Counted from the first letter of the stretch, positions 32,092-40,395 are shown. The stretch: 64,000 nucleotides of DNA from an uncultured Collinsella sp. (GCA_959019945.1 CAUEQD010000010.1:1-64000); one strand, 5' to 3'. Translations and numbers: made by a program. The notes: generated by a model from the sequence alone, not told the origin.

Positions 32092-33279
32092 ATGACCGAG
32101 CTCCAAGAACTTCGTCGCTATCGGCGCGACTTGCACCGCATTCCGGAGCTCGATTTCGATCTTCCTCAAACCATAGCCTATATCGAGGGCGTGCTCGCCT
32201 CGCTTACCTGTGAAGTAACCCATCCGTGCCCCAGCTGCGTCTGCGCTTTCTTCGATGCCGGCACGGGCGCCGCGCATGCCACGGCGATTCGCGCCGACAT
32301 GGACGCCCTGCCCATCGCGGAGGCAACGGGCGCGGCCTTTGCCTCGACGCATCCCGGTAAGATGCATGCGTGCGGTCACGACGGCCACATGGCCATGGCG
32401 CTCGCGGCGGCGACTTTTGTCGACCGTACGATTCGTGAGCAGCCGGGCGCCATCAAGCGTAACGTGCTCTTTGTGTTCCAGCCGGCCGAGGAGACGACCG
32501 GTGGCGCTAAGACGGTATGCGAGAGCGGCGTGTTTGAGCGTTACGGGGCCGATCGCATCTTCGGCTTCCATGTGTGGCCCGATCTGCCCGCCGGCACGTT
32601 GGCGAGCTGTTCCGGTCCGCTGCTGGCGCGCTCGAGCGAGACGCACATTCATATCCATGGCGCGAGTATCCATATCGCCAAGACCTATGGCGTTCCGGTC
32701 GAGGAATCGCACGATGCCGCACTGGCGGCGGCCAAGTTCTTGGTTGCCGAGCGCGAGCTGATGGACGAGCTGGGTGCCGACGAGCCCTGCATCGGCAAGT
32801 TTGGTCTGCTGCAGGCAGGCACCGTCTGCAACGCGGTGGCGGGGGAGGCCCATGTCGCCGGTAGCCTGCGCGTGTTTACGGACGATATGTTCGACCGCGC
32901 GCGCGAGGGCGTGCGCCGTGTGCTTGACGAGGCATGCACCGCAACGGGCTGCACGTACGATCTCGACTTTGCCGAGGGTTATCCGCCGGTCGATAACGAC
33001 CCCGAGCTGTTCGCCCACATTGCTCCGGCCTTGCCCGAGCTGCAGCTTGTGGACGAGCCGCTGTTGATTGCCGAGGACTTCGCCTTCTACCAGCGCCATC
33101 TACCGGGTGTGTTCTTCTTGCTGGGCACGGGCGTGCCGGAGGGTCAAGAAAACCCGAGCGATTCGGACGGCTGTTCCGCCTATGCCACAAGCGCCCTGCA
33201 TACTGATACCATGCTCTTTGACGAGGAGATCCTACTTAAGGGCCTCGATGTCTACAAACGATTGCTTTTGCTTGACTAA
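32092..33279 (+). CDS. M20D-family amidohydrolase, N-acetyl-diaminopimelate deacetylase candidate
   Basis: 395 residues: RRDLHRIPELDFDLPQT, the metal motif MHACGHDGHMAMAL, VFQPAEETTGGAKTV with catalytic Glu-Glu, FGFHVWPDLPAGTLAS and a C-terminal His motif replaced by CSAYATSALHTDTM. The M20D subfamily removes N-acyl groups from amino acids; it includes N-acetyl-LL-diaminopimelate deacetylase. Its divergent position to a riboswitch-controlled lysA-dapA-dapB-dapH operon, which needs exactly such a deacetylase, supports that function. ATG 32092 has AAAGGA seven bases upstream; ATG 32062 lacks a good site. Confidence 0.85.
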   Translation: MTELQELRRYRRDLHRIPELDFDLPQTIAYIEGVLASLTCEVTHPCPSCVCAFFDAGTGAAHATAIRADMDALPIAEATGAAFASTHPGKMHACGHDGHMAMALAAATFVDRTIREQPGAIKRNVLFVFQPAEETTGGAKTVCESGVFERYGADRIFGFHVWPDLPAGTLASCSGPLLARSSETHIHIHGASIHIAKTYGVPVEESHDAALAAAKFLVAERELMDELGADEPCIGKFGLLQAGTVCNAVAGEAHVAGSLRVFTDDMFDRAREGVRRVLDEACTATGCTYDLDFAEGYPPVDNDPELFAHIAPALPELQLVDEPLLIAEDFAFYQRHLPGVFFLLGTGVPEGQENPSDSDGCSAYATSALHTDTMLFDEEILLKGLDVYKRLLLLD

Positions 33280-33324
33280 GACGTGAAGGACTATTTGTTC
33301 TAGAAAATACGAACAAACGTACGA

Positions 33325-33370
33325 TATAATAGAGATATAAGTCTGTAGAAACGTTTGACGTTACTAACGT
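33325..33370 (+). promoter_or_regulatory. Promoter and operator candidate of the HigBA pair
   Basis: A consensus TATAAT lies at 33325-33330, and a palindrome ACGTT-ACT-AACGT at 33358-33370 sits between the expected start of transcription and the toxin gene, where a HigA dimer could repress its own operon. Confidence 0.55.
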
Positions 33371-33381
33371 AAGGCGATACT

Positions 33382-33663
33382 ATGATTGCATCGTATAAAG
33401 ATGAGGATACCGAACGCTTTGCCATGGGTGTGCGGGTCAGGAGGTTCGTGCCCTTTGAGCGTGTTGCGTTGAGGAAGATTCGCCAACTGCAGGTTTGTGC
33501 TTCGCTTGATGATCTTCGCGTTCCACCGGGCAACCGCCTGGAAGCTTTGAAGGGCGATCGTGCCGGTCAATATAGCATCCGTGTTAACGAGCGCTATCGG
33601 GTCTGTTTTGAGTGGAGACAGGAGATGGCTTGGAATGTCGAAATCGTCGATTATCACAAGTGA
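33382..33663 (+). CDS. higB: RelE/HigB-type toxin
   Basis: 93 residues of the RelE/ParE fold: LRKIRQLQVCASLDDLRVP, PGNRLEALKGDRAGQYSIRVNERYRVCFEW and a closing VEIVDYHK, all typical for HigB (the QYSIRVNERYRVCF strip contains the catalytic-site Arg and Tyr). HigB cleaves mRNA on the ribosome. The toxin is placed before the antitoxin, as usual for higBA, and the two genes overlap by 29 bases. Confidence 0.88.
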   Translation: MIASYKDEDTERFAMGVRVRRFVPFERVALRKIRQLQVCASLDDLRVPPGNRLEALKGDRAGQYSIRVNERYRVCFEWRQEMAWNVEIVDYHK

Positions 33664-33976
33664 TGAGACTTCGGCCGATTTGTTGTCGCCGGTGACTCCT
33701 GGTGAGCTTCTCAAAGAGGAGTTTCTTGTTCCCATGGGCATTTCTCAATATCGCCTTGCGAAAGAGACCGGGATTCCGGCTCAGCGTATCGGGCAGATTG
33801 TCTTGGGAAAACGTCGCGTGACGGCCGACACCGACCTCCGTCTTTGCCGTTATTTTGGCCTGACGGATGGTTATTGGCTGCGCGCTCAGGTGGCGTTTGA
33901 CCTTGAGGCCGAGAAAAGGCGGATCGAACCGGAACTCGATAAGATCGTTCCTGTTCAGCAGGCCATCGCACTGTAG
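33635..33976 (+). CDS. higA: HigA-family antitoxin (XRE helix-turn-helix)
   Basis: 113 residues: VTPGELLKEEFLVPMGISQYRLAKETGIPAQRIGQIVLGKRRVTADTDLRLCRYFG is the standard HigA fold seen as motifs PGELLKEEFLVPMG and SQYRLAKETGIPAQRI. It neutralises HigB and represses the promoter. The ATG at 33635 is 10 bases from AGGAG; opening further upstream would run far into the toxin gene. Confidence 0.87.
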   Translation: MSKSSIITSDETSADLLSPVTPGELLKEEFLVPMGISQYRLAKETGIPAQRIGQIVLGKRRVTADTDLRLCRYFGLTDGYWLRAQVAFDLEAEKRRIEPELDKIVPVQQAIAL

Positions 33977-34001
33977 TGCTCAAAGATGATGGGGGGTGGC
34001 G

Positions 34002-34325
34002 ATGAGGCGACGCCGACAGTCTTCCGTATATAGTCCGGGTGGATGCGGGTGCGGTTTGCTGTTGCTTTCGGTCATCGCTGTGAGCATTGGCGTAATGTTT
34101 ACGCTTGCCGGGTTGGCAGCAGCGGCACTCGTGTTGCTGATTGTGGCCATTGGCGTGACGATTTGGCTCTGCCGCAATCGCGAGCAACGCCATGCCGACG
34201 GTAAAACCAATGTCGGCTGGGTCGTCTTCCTGATCATGGTGTACCCGATGAGTGTCAGCTACCTGGCGTTCTTTGTCCTGTTGATGATCAGTGCTTTTAC
34301 CGGGGAATCCGTCGCGGTCGGTTGA
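34002..34325 (+). CDS. Small membrane protein of unknown function
   Basis: 107 residues with a basic N-terminus (MRRRRQSSVYSP), a Gly-Cys patch and three hydrophobic stretches (LLLLSVIAVSIGVMFTLAGL, ALVLLIVAIGVTIWLC, VVFLIMVYPMSVSYLAFFV). Cytoplasmic-side arginines suggest N-in topology. No family recognised. A GGGGGG tract upstream serves as the ribosome site; GTG 33996 is an alternative start. Confidence 0.65.
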   Translation: MRRRRQSSVYSPGGCGCGLLLLSVIAVSIGVMFTLAGLAAAALVLLIVAIGVTIWLCRNREQRHADGKTNVGWVVFLIMVYPMSVSYLAFFVLLMISAFTGESVAVG

Positions 34326-34430
34326 TGCACTGCCAGCAGACGGTCGCGCAAAGTGCGTTTGCTCGGTGTTTGGATAACTGCATTGGTCGTTTGCCGCAAC
34401 CTTAGCTCTCAGCTAATGAATTCAAGTTCA

Positions 34431-34484
34431 ATCCTTTCTACGATGTGCTGTGTGCCGGCACGGTAGCCGGATCGTAGGAAGGAT
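34431..34484 (+). promoter_or_regulatory. Hairpin that would hide the ribosome site of the FxLYD gene
   Basis: ATCCTTTCTACGAT (34431-34444) pairs with ATCGTAGGAAGGAT (34471-34484), 14 bp with one wobble. The second arm contains the GGAAGGA ribosome site of the ATG at 34490, so opening of the stem may control translation. Confidence 0.55.
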
Positions 34485-34489
34485 GAATA

Positions 34490-34933
34490 ATGGCAAAAGA
34501 GGGAAAGAGACCGATTGGCAAAATCGTTCTGGGCGTCATCGTGGTGCTGGTTATCATCGGCGCTGTGGGCTCTATGGGTGGCAACTCTTCCGATTCGTCT
34601 GCGGGCGATACGTCAAAAGCCGCTGAGGCGACCCAGCAGACTGAGGAGCGAAAAGAACCGCAGGAACCGTATAGCATTGCCGATGAGGTCGAGGACACAT
34701 CCAACCAGTTTGCCTATAAGATCACGGGCACGCTGACCAATAACACGGACAAGGAAAAGAGCTACATTCAGATTGAATATGTCCTGTATGATGCCGATGG
34801 CAACCAAGTTGGAACTGCTTTTGCGAACACCAATCATCTGAAGGCTGGCGGTACGTGGAAGTTTGAGGCGACGGGAACCGCATCGCCCGATCAGGTCGCT
34901 AGCTGGGAGCGTTCGGACGTGAGCGGTTTCTAG
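34490..34933 (+). CDS. FxLYD-domain membrane-anchored protein
   Basis: 147 residues: a lysine-rich start, one membrane segment (IVLGVIVVLVIIGAVGSM), a Ser/Asp/Glu/Gln-rich stalk and a C-terminal beta-sandwich with ITGTLTNNTDKEKSYIQIEY, VLYDADGNQVGTAFANTNHL and WKFEAT, the FxLYD domain. Probably exposed outside the membrane. Role unknown; it follows the HigBA region and precedes an HTH/kinase pair. Confidence 0.8.
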   Translation: MAKEGKRPIGKIVLGVIVVLVIIGAVGSMGGNSSDSSAGDTSKAAEATQQTEERKEPQEPYSIADEVEDTSNQFAYKITGTLTNNTDKEKSYIQIEYVLYDADGNQVGTAFANTNHLKAGGTWKFEATGTASPDQVASWERSDVSGF

Positions 34934-34965
34934 CGTGTTGCATATGCTGGGGGAGGTGAGGCCGT

Positions 34966-35388
34966 ATGCCCGATAAAAAGTTGACGGAGGAACTGCTCAA
35001 TGAGTTACTCGATGCGCCGAGTATCGACGGCTATATCAGGGAGCACGACTTTGCCGCCCCGTCGCTTTCGGACTACCTTAAGCAACTGCTGCAGGAAAAG
35101 GGCTTGGAGCGTTCGCGCGTGGTTCGTATGGCCGATCTCAATGAGACCTTTGGCTATCAGATCTTTACCGGTGCGCGGCATCCGAGCCGCAATAAGGTGC
35201 TGCAGATTGCCTTTGCGATGGCGCTGGCGCTCAAAGAAACCAACCGTGCGCTGACGGCTGCCGGGGTAAGCGTCCTTAACTGCAAGGACCGCCGCGATGC
35301 GATTATCATTTTTTGCATCGATCGCGGGTGCAGCCTCCAAAAGGTCAACGAGGAGCTGTATCGCTTTGGCGAGGAGACGGTGAGTTAG
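34966..35388 (+). CDS. HTH protein preceding a Ser/Thr kinase
   Basis: 140 residues. SLSDYLKQLLQEKGLERSRVVRMADLNETFGYQIF with GARHPSRNKVLQIAFAMAL resembles a helix-turn-helix of XRE type (helices LERSRVVRMADL and SRNKVLQIAFAMA), followed by a helical region (INFCIDRG-like IIIFCIDRGCSLQKVNEELY). It lies 98 bases upstream of a Ser/Thr kinase gene; such HTH-kinase pairs recur in Gram-positive gut bacteria. Function not established. Confidence 0.7.
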   Translation: MPDKKLTEELLNELLDAPSIDGYIREHDFAAPSLSDYLKQLLQEKGLERSRVVRMADLNETFGYQIFTGARHPSRNKVLQIAFAMALALKETNRALTAAGVSVLNCKDRRDAIIIFCIDRGCSLQKVNEELYRFGEETVS

Positions 35389-35473
35389 CGGCTGATATCT
35401 GAGCCGGCGGAGCTGCCGAACAACGATGCAAGCGAACGGGGCGCAGATGCCATGGGGTGTCTGCGCCCTGCGC

Positions 35474-35479
35474 TATGAT
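35474..35479 (+). promoter_or_regulatory. Possible -10 element placing transcription at the kinase start codon
   Basis: TATGAT ends seven bases before the A of ATG 35487, so the kinase mRNA could be leaderless. No convincing -35 box is seen. Confidence 0.35.
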
Positions 35480-35486
35480 GGAGGCT

Positions 35487-36866
35487 ATGGATACTCAGAG
35501 CCCAACATATTCCGATGACGAGCTGACCGCAGCGCTTGCCGAGCACCTGGCGTCGCTCGATCGCGACGACAGCTATCGCGTGGAGCGTGTACTTAAGCGC
35601 TCGTCCGTCGAAACAACCGAGCTCGTGTACTTTGAAGGAACCGGCGGTGGTTCGCTCGGTCCCTTTGTTCGTAAACGCATCGATGCCTCGGCTCAAATCG
35701 GCGGGGCATACGAGCGTCTGTTTGCCGCTCAGCGGGCAGGCAGGCGTTTTGAGCACCTGCCCAGAATCGTCGATTGTCGTCGTGTGGGCGACGAGCTCAA
35801 CGTGGTTATGGAATACATCGAAGGGGAGACACTCGGGGCGCTGGTGGACCGTCTGGGAGCCACCCCCGATTATGCGCGTGAATTGTATCCTGCCCTATGC
35901 GATGCCGTGGGCGAGCTCCATGCCGGTTTTGCAATGGTGGGGGAGACGTCGGCGCCGGTGATCCATCGCGACCTCAAGCCGTCGAATATCATCGTGACAG
36001 GTGCCAACTATACGCCTGATGACGGCCTGGCATTTTCATCGCTGGTGATTATCGACCTGGGGATCGCGCGCGTATGGCGCGATGGCGCCGATGCTGACAC
36101 CGTCAAGTTTGGCACGCGACCCTATGCGCCGCCCGAGCAGTATGGGTTTGGGCAGACGAGTGTGCGCAGCGATGTCTACGCACTTGGGGCCCTGTTGTTC
36201 TTTTGCTTGACGGGAGTCGACCCTAAACCAGGGCTCGACATGCGCGAGCAATGTGAGGCATGCGGCATTCCCACTCCACTTGCCGATGCCGTCTGCATGT
36301 CGATGGCGCTCGACCCGGCCAAGCGTTTTGCGAGCGCGGAAGCGTTGGGACGGGCGACGCGCGCGGCATACGATCTAAGTCGCCCCGTGCGGCCTCCTGC
36401 GCCTGTGCTTGTCCGTACTCCGGCCTCGGAGACGGTGTTGACGCCCCAAGGACTCCAGAACCCCACAGGGCTTCCTAGGCCTGCCGCCTCCACTGCATGC
36501 GGTCTGCTCTCTCGCGTTCCGGAGTCTCTGGGGCGCATTTGGAATACGCTCGTCTTCTTCTCGCTGCTTGTGTTCTTTGCCGGAAGTCACTTTGCCGTCT
36601 TTCACCCCACGGGAGCAAACCAAAGCTACCCGACGTGGCTTCTCATAATCGAGTATTTTTTCTTTGTCGATGGCCTTATGGTGCTTATGCATTTTGCGCT
36701 GTTCGACAAGCGTCGTCTTCGTCGGCGATTCGCGCTGCTCGACAGCTATCGCGGCAAGAAACTCGCGAAACTCTGGCTCAAGGCATTGGGTGTGCTGCTC
36801 CTATGCATGATCGTCATAGTCGCGGTTGCCAATGCGACCGGCGTCGTCGATACCTCCGCTACCTAA
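35487..36866 (+). CDS. Serine/threonine protein kinase with C-terminal membrane segments
   Basis: 459 residues. Kinase domain over about 25-300: VMEYIEGETLGALVDRLG, catalytic loop VIHRDLKPSNIIV, metal motif VIIDLGIARVW, activation segment end GTRPYAPPEQYGFGQTSVRSDVYALG. The glycine loop is weak (FEGTGGGSLGPFVRKRID gives a Lys). A proline-rich linker leads to two membrane segments (LVFFSLLVFFAGSHFAVF, LIIEYFFFVDGLMVLMHFAL) and a third near the end (VLLLCMIVIVAVANATG). Start uncertain: ATG 35487 is chosen for a leaderless mRNA; ATG 35475/35478 and GTG 35457 are alternatives. Confidence 0.82.
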   Translation: MDTQSPTYSDDELTAALAEHLASLDRDDSYRVERVLKRSSVETTELVYFEGTGGGSLGPFVRKRIDASAQIGGAYERLFAAQRAGRRFEHLPRIVDCRRVGDELNVVMEYIEGETLGALVDRLGATPDYARELYPALCDAVGELHAGFAMVGETSAPVIHRDLKPSNIIVTGANYTPDDGLAFSSLVIIDLGIARVWRDGADADTVKFGTRPYAPPEQYGFGQTSVRSDVYALGALLFFCLTGVDPKPGLDMREQCEACGIPTPLADAVCMSMALDPAKRFASAEALGRATRAAYDLSRPVRPPAPVLVRTPASETVLTPQGLQNPTGLPRPAASTACGLLSRVPESLGRIWNTLVFFSLLVFFAGSHFAVFHPTGANQSYPTWLLIIEYFFFVDGLMVLMHFALFDKRRLRRRFALLDSYRGKKLAKLWLKALGVLLLCMIVIVAVANATGVVDTSAT

Positions 36867-36870
36867 AAGA

Positions 36871-36893
36871 AAAGGGCCCCATTGGGGCCCTTT
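36871..36893. terminator. Bidirectional terminator between kinase and cell-wall protein genes
   Basis: AAAGGGCCCCA and TGGGGCCCTTT (11 bp, one-base loop) between two convergent genes; the A-rich flank at 36865-36873 gives a T run on the minus strand. Confidence 0.85.
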
Positions 36894-36903
36894 GCAGTTG
36901 CAC

Positions 36904-38037
36904 TTAGATGCGGTTCATCTGAGCGGCGACTTTGTTGTACCAGTCCTGCCACGTGGGCGGGCAGTACTTTTTGGCTGCTGCCGGGGTAAGGGTGGAGCCG
37001 TAGTTGGCGCCCAGATAGGCAACGTGAGCGGAGATGCCCTCGCTCCAGCTGCCAAAGCTGCGCCAACCGCCGCCACGGGCACTCCAGCCCCAGGCGTTGT
37101 AAGAATTGGCGCAATAAGCACCCTTGGTGCTCTCGATGCAAGCGATGGCGGGGGACCAACGGGGGTCGACACCGGTATTCCAAGCGGCGACGGCAAAGTT
37201 ATAGCCCTGGCCTGCCATGGGGGAGCCGGCGAGATAATTGTCGATGCGGCTCGTCCACTCATTAATGAACGAATCGTAATCGGAGCTACCGGTATTGGCG
37301 TTGTTCACCGTGGTGTCGATGGTGGTGTTGGTGTTGGTGGCCTGGCTGCTGGAATTGCTGCCGCTTACGCCCTCGCCCGAGAGCTTCTCGGCGGCAGCGG
37401 CCTTATCGGCCTCAAGCTTGGCAAGCTCGGCGGCATTTTCCTGCTCGGCTTTTGCCTGTGCCTCGCTGCGGAGCTGCTGGGCCTGTGCCAGCGCATCCTC
37501 GGCGTTTTTCTGCTCTGCCTCAAGCTGAGACTTGGCCTGCTGGAGCTCGGCCTTGTTCTGCTCGAGTTCGGTTTGCATGATATTGAGCTGTTCGATCTCG
37601 TCGACGCTCGAGCTCGTGATCTGGTTGGTGTATTTGCAGGTCGTGATGAACTCACCCAGGCTCTGTGCGTTGACCAGGAAGCTCACGATGGGATTGGTGC
37701 CCTTCTGATACTTGTACAGATCGCGCATGGCGGAGCTTGCCTTGGCCTGCTGCTCGGGAAGCTTGGCCTCGATTTCCTCGATGCTTGCCTCATTGGAGTC
37801 AATCTGCTTTTGCAGGTCATCGAGTTTGGTGCGGGCGTCGTTGTAGGCGCTCGTGGCGGCTTCGATCTTCTGCTGGGCTGCGGAAAGCTGGTCCTGCGTT
37901 GCCTGCGAGGCGGCATACGCCGCAACGGGGGAGAGCATCGGCGTGGCCGTCAGCGCAACGGCGAGCACGGCGCTCGTGATGATACGAGCCGGCTTCGACG
38001 CAATGAACGCTGCGGTGCGATGATTCGAATGCTGCAT
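36904..38037 (-). CDS. Secreted coiled-coil protein with C-terminal lysozyme/transglycosylase-like domain
   Basis: 377 residues. Signal peptide (IITSAVLAVALTATPMLSPVAAYA), a long coiled coil (about residues 45-230, with QLSAAQQKIEAATSAYNDAR and EQNKAELQQAKSQLEAEQKN) as in CwlO/PcsB N-termini, a Ser/Asn/Thr-rich hinge and a C-terminal about 110-residue domain (WNTGVDPRWSPAIACIESTK, AWGWSARGGGWRSFGSWSEG) resembling peptidoglycan-cleaving transglycosylase/glucosaminidase-like folds with a Glu in IACIESTKG. Likely acts at the cell wall. Start ATG 38037. Confidence 0.83.
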   Translation of the reverse strand: MQHSNHRTAAFIASKPARIITSAVLAVALTATPMLSPVAAYAASQATQDQLSAAQQKIEAATSAYNDARTKLDDLQKQIDSNEASIEEIEAKLPEQQAKASSAMRDLYKYQKGTNPIVSFLVNAQSLGEFITTCKYTNQITSSSVDEIEQLNIMQTELEQNKAELQQAKSQLEAEQKNAEDALAQAQQLRSEAQAKAEQENAAELAKLEADKAAAAEKLSGEGVSGSNSSSQATNTNTTIDTTVNNANTGSSDYDSFINEWTSRIDNYLAGSPMAGQGYNFAVAAWNTGVDPRWSPAIACIESTKGAYCANSYNAWGWSARGGGWRSFGSWSEGISAHVAYLGANYGSTLTPAAAKKYCPPTWQDWYNKVAAQMNRI

Positions 38038-38107
38038 CCAGTCCCTCTACAATCAATCGTAGGTTATGGTTCGAACGGTATTCTACTACTGCTTTCGACC
38101 TCAACTT

Positions 38108-38144
38108 GAACCTTAAAGGTTCCAAAGGGTCAAGTTGAACTTGA
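38108..38144. promoter_or_regulatory. Two adjacent odd-spaced palindromes upstream of the cell-wall protein gene
   Basis: GAACCTT-A-AAGGTTC (38108-38122) and TCAAGTT-G-AACTTGA (38130-38144). Both are perfect and lie 70-110 bases before the minus-strand gene at 38037, whose likely -10 is TAGAAT. Two different regulators or a MerR-like site could bind. Confidence 0.5.
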
Positions 38145-38271
38145 GGCTTTGGCTTTGACCTGCAGTTATGATGAATTGTTGAGAAACCATAGAGTTCAAC
38201 TTTAACGTTACAGAGCTCTGTTTGAGAGGAGTTTTGGGCTGTAAAAGCCATCTCAACGTGGGGTTTTATAA

Positions 38272-38904
38272 CTACAGCGTGCCCTTCTGGCGAGCCTGCT
38301 CAATCTCTTCGAGGGCCTCGGCGGGGGTGAACGAACAGGTGCCGTCGCCGAGCTTGACTACCTGGATTTCGTCACCGGCGTTGACCTCTCCGCCCTTTAG
38401 TACCACGCCGAAAACGCCCTCGTGGGGAAAGATGCAGTCGCCGGCGAGATAGTAGATGGCACAACGGGTGTGGCAGACCTTGCCGATTTGGCTGATTTCG
38501 ACGAGCACGTCGCTTCCAAGCTTGAGCTGTGTGCCCAAAGGGAGCGAGAGCAGGTTGATGCCCCGGGTTGTGAAGTTCTCCCCAAAGTCACCCTCGTGTA
38601 CGTCGAGCCCGCGTGCCTGCGCCGTCTGGATGGACTCCGCGGCTAAAAAGGAAACCTGACGGTGCCAATGTCCGGCGTGCGCATCGGTGGCGAGGCCAAA
38701 TTGCTCTATAACGGTGTCGCGTCCATCGGCGACGGGCGACTTGCGAGTGCCCTTGTGTACCGACGTGTTGATCGAGACGATGTGGGCGGGTCCGTTGTAG
38801 GCGTCGTTTGCCGTGCACAGGGGAGCGGTCGCTTTCGCACGTTTCGCCAGCTCGCGCCTCGCGGCATTGAGGATGGGATTATCGGTCGGATGGTCTTGGG
38901 GCAC
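38272..38904 (-). CDS. MOSC-domain protein
   Basis: 210 residues with a MOSC domain over most of the length: HIVSINTSVHKGTRKSPV, GHWHRQVSFLAAESI, HEGDFGENFTTRGINL and the conserved cysteine in GKVCHTRCAIYYLAGDC, then GVFGVVLKGGEVNAGDEI. MOSC domains bind the molybdenum cofactor or a sulfur cargo. No molybdenum cofactor genes are adjacent in the window. The start is a GTG at 38904 after AAAGG. Confidence 0.85.
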   Translation of the reverse strand: MPQDHPTDNPILNAARRELAKRAKATAPLCTANDAYNGPAHIVSINTSVHKGTRKSPVADGRDTVIEQFGLATDAHAGHWHRQVSFLAAESIQTAQARGLDVHEGDFGENFTTRGINLLSLPLGTQLKLGSDVLVEISQIGKVCHTRCAIYYLAGDCIFPHEGVFGVVLKGGEVNAGDEIQVVKLGDGTCSFTPAEALEEIEQARQKGTL

Positions 38905-39138
38905 GTGCGCGCCTTTCGCTCGAGGATGTCAATACACTGAATCCTACAACAATGGTAGGTTCATTGCCCGTTGTCATACAACGGTGAGCGCCGTCTTCGT
39001 GCTGGCCTTCGTGCTGGACGATTACGTCGATTGCCATAGATACGGTGGAGCTTTGGGCGCCGGCGGCTTGGCACGCTAAAATAAATCAGTTGCGCAAAGA
39101 CCGCCCGTTGTGTGGGCAGTTCATGATAGGAAGTTTCC
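38905..39138. other. Non-coding region before the ATP-grasp gene
   Basis: Two short hairpins (CCTAC..GTAGG, 38943-38959; CCGTTGT-CAT-ACAACGG, 38968-38984), a tandem repeat of CTTCGTGCTGG and a TAAAAT box at 39077-39082 that may be the -10 of the following operon. No gene seen. Confidence 0.4.
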
Positions 39139-40395
39139 ATGGCATTGCAATTTACAGAGCGCGAGTTCATTCCCGTGCTGCTTGGTGGCGACATCAACGC
39201 CTATTCGGTGGCGCGCGCCTTCTACGAGGAGTACCAGGTCAAGAGTCTGGTCTTTGGCAAGTATCAGACGGGTCCCGCGTACCGCAGCCAGATTATCGAC
39301 TACACGCCCAACGTGGATATCGACACCATGCCCGTGATGCTCAAAACCGTCAACGGCATTGCCCAAGCGCATGCCGACAAGACTATTGTCCTTGTGGGCT
39401 GCGGCGACAACTATGTCGCTCTCGTGGCTCAAGCCAAGGATGCTCATGAGCTGGCGGATAACATCGTCGCTCCCTACGCGCCCTACAGCATGCTCGAGCA
39501 GTGCCAGAAGAAGGAGATCTTCTACGAGCTGTGCGAGAAGCATGGCGTGCCCTATCCACACACGTTTACCTTTACCAAGGCGATGCTCAATGCTCAGGGT
39601 GAGGCGCCTGCCGAAGTGCTCGACCAGATCGATTTTCCTTACCCGATGATTCTGAAGCCTTCTGACGGCATCATGTGGTGGCAGCATGAGTTCGAGGGCC
39701 AGAAGAAGGCCTATGAGATTGCCGACCGCGCCGAGCTGGAACAGGTCATTCGCGATTCGTATGCCAGCGGCTACACCGACGATCTGATCTTGCAGGATCG
39801 CGTGCCCGGCAACGACGAGTACATGCGCGTGCTCACCAGCTATTCCGACCGCAACGGTAAGGTCCGCATGATGTGCCTGGGCCATGTGCTGCTCGAGGAG
39901 CATCAGCCCCACGGTGTCGGCAACCATGCCTGTATCATTACCGAGCCTAACGACGAACTCATGGGCGGCGTGCGCAAGTTGCTCGAGGACCTTCACTTTG
40001 TGGGCTATTCCAACTTTGACGTTAAGTACGACGAGCGCGACGGCTCGTTTAAGTTCTTCGATTTCAACACGCGCCAGGGCCGCAGCAACTACTACGTCAC
40101 TAACAGTGGCTTTAACGTTGCCAAGTATGTGGTGGACGAGTATGTGTTCAACCGCCCGTTTGAGCCGGAGTTTGTGACGGCGCAGGACGAGGCCCTGTGG
40201 ATGGTCGTCCCCATGGGCGTCGTCGACAAGTACGTCAAGGATCCCGAGCTGCGCGCTAAGGTGCATCGCCTGGACAAGGAAGGTAAGGGCGCCGACCCTT
40301 CGTTTATGAAGGGCGACTTTGTCTTTAACCGCTGGCTGCGCATGTGGCACACCAAGCTGCGCCACTTTAAGCTGTTCAAGACGTATTACAAGTAG
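39139..40395 (+). CDS. ATP-grasp carboxylate-amine ligase, D-aspartate ligase-like
   Basis: 418 residues. FTEREFIPVLLGGDINAYSV, ARAFYEEYQVKSLVFGK at the start matches the Enterococcus D-aspartate ligase group (EFIPILLGSDMNVYG). The ATP-grasp part includes YPMILKPSDGIMWWQHEF, DLILQDRVPGNDEYMRVL and the metal-binding FFDFNTRQGRSNYYV. Such ligases add D-Asp to the side-chain amino group of the peptidoglycan stem. An aspartate racemase gene follows at 40480, which would supply D-Asp. Cytoplasmic. ATG 39139 follows AGGAAG. Confidence 0.85.
   Translation: MALQFTEREFIPVLLGGDINAYSVARAFYEEYQVKSLVFGKYQTGPAYRSQIIDYTPNVDIDTMPVMLKTVNGIAQAHADKTIVLVGCGDNYVALVAQAKDAHELADNIVAPYAPYSMLEQCQKKEIFYELCEKHGVPYPHTFTFTKAMLNAQGEAPAEVLDQIDFPYPMILKPSDGIMWWQHEFEGQKKAYEIADRAELEQVIRDSYASGYTDDLILQDRVPGNDEYMRVLTSYSDRNGKVRMMCLGHVLLEEHQPHGVGNHACIITEPNDELMGGVRKLLEDLHFVGYSNFDVKYDERDGSFKFFDFNTRQGRSNYYVTNSGFNVAKYVVDEYVFNRPFEPEFVTAQDEALWMVVPMGVVDKYVKDPELRAKVHRLDKEGKGADPSFMKGDFVFNRWLRMWHTKLRHFKLFKTYYK

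Noticed and set aside
38071..38080. GGTTCGAAC resembling a tRNA T-arm
   Set aside because: No acceptor, D or anticodon stems around it; no tRNA fits.
38108..38144. Calling the palindromes a SoxR or MerR operator outright
   Set aside because: Only a general resemblance; the only MerR gene is 14 kb away and unrelated in position, so I leave the regulator open.
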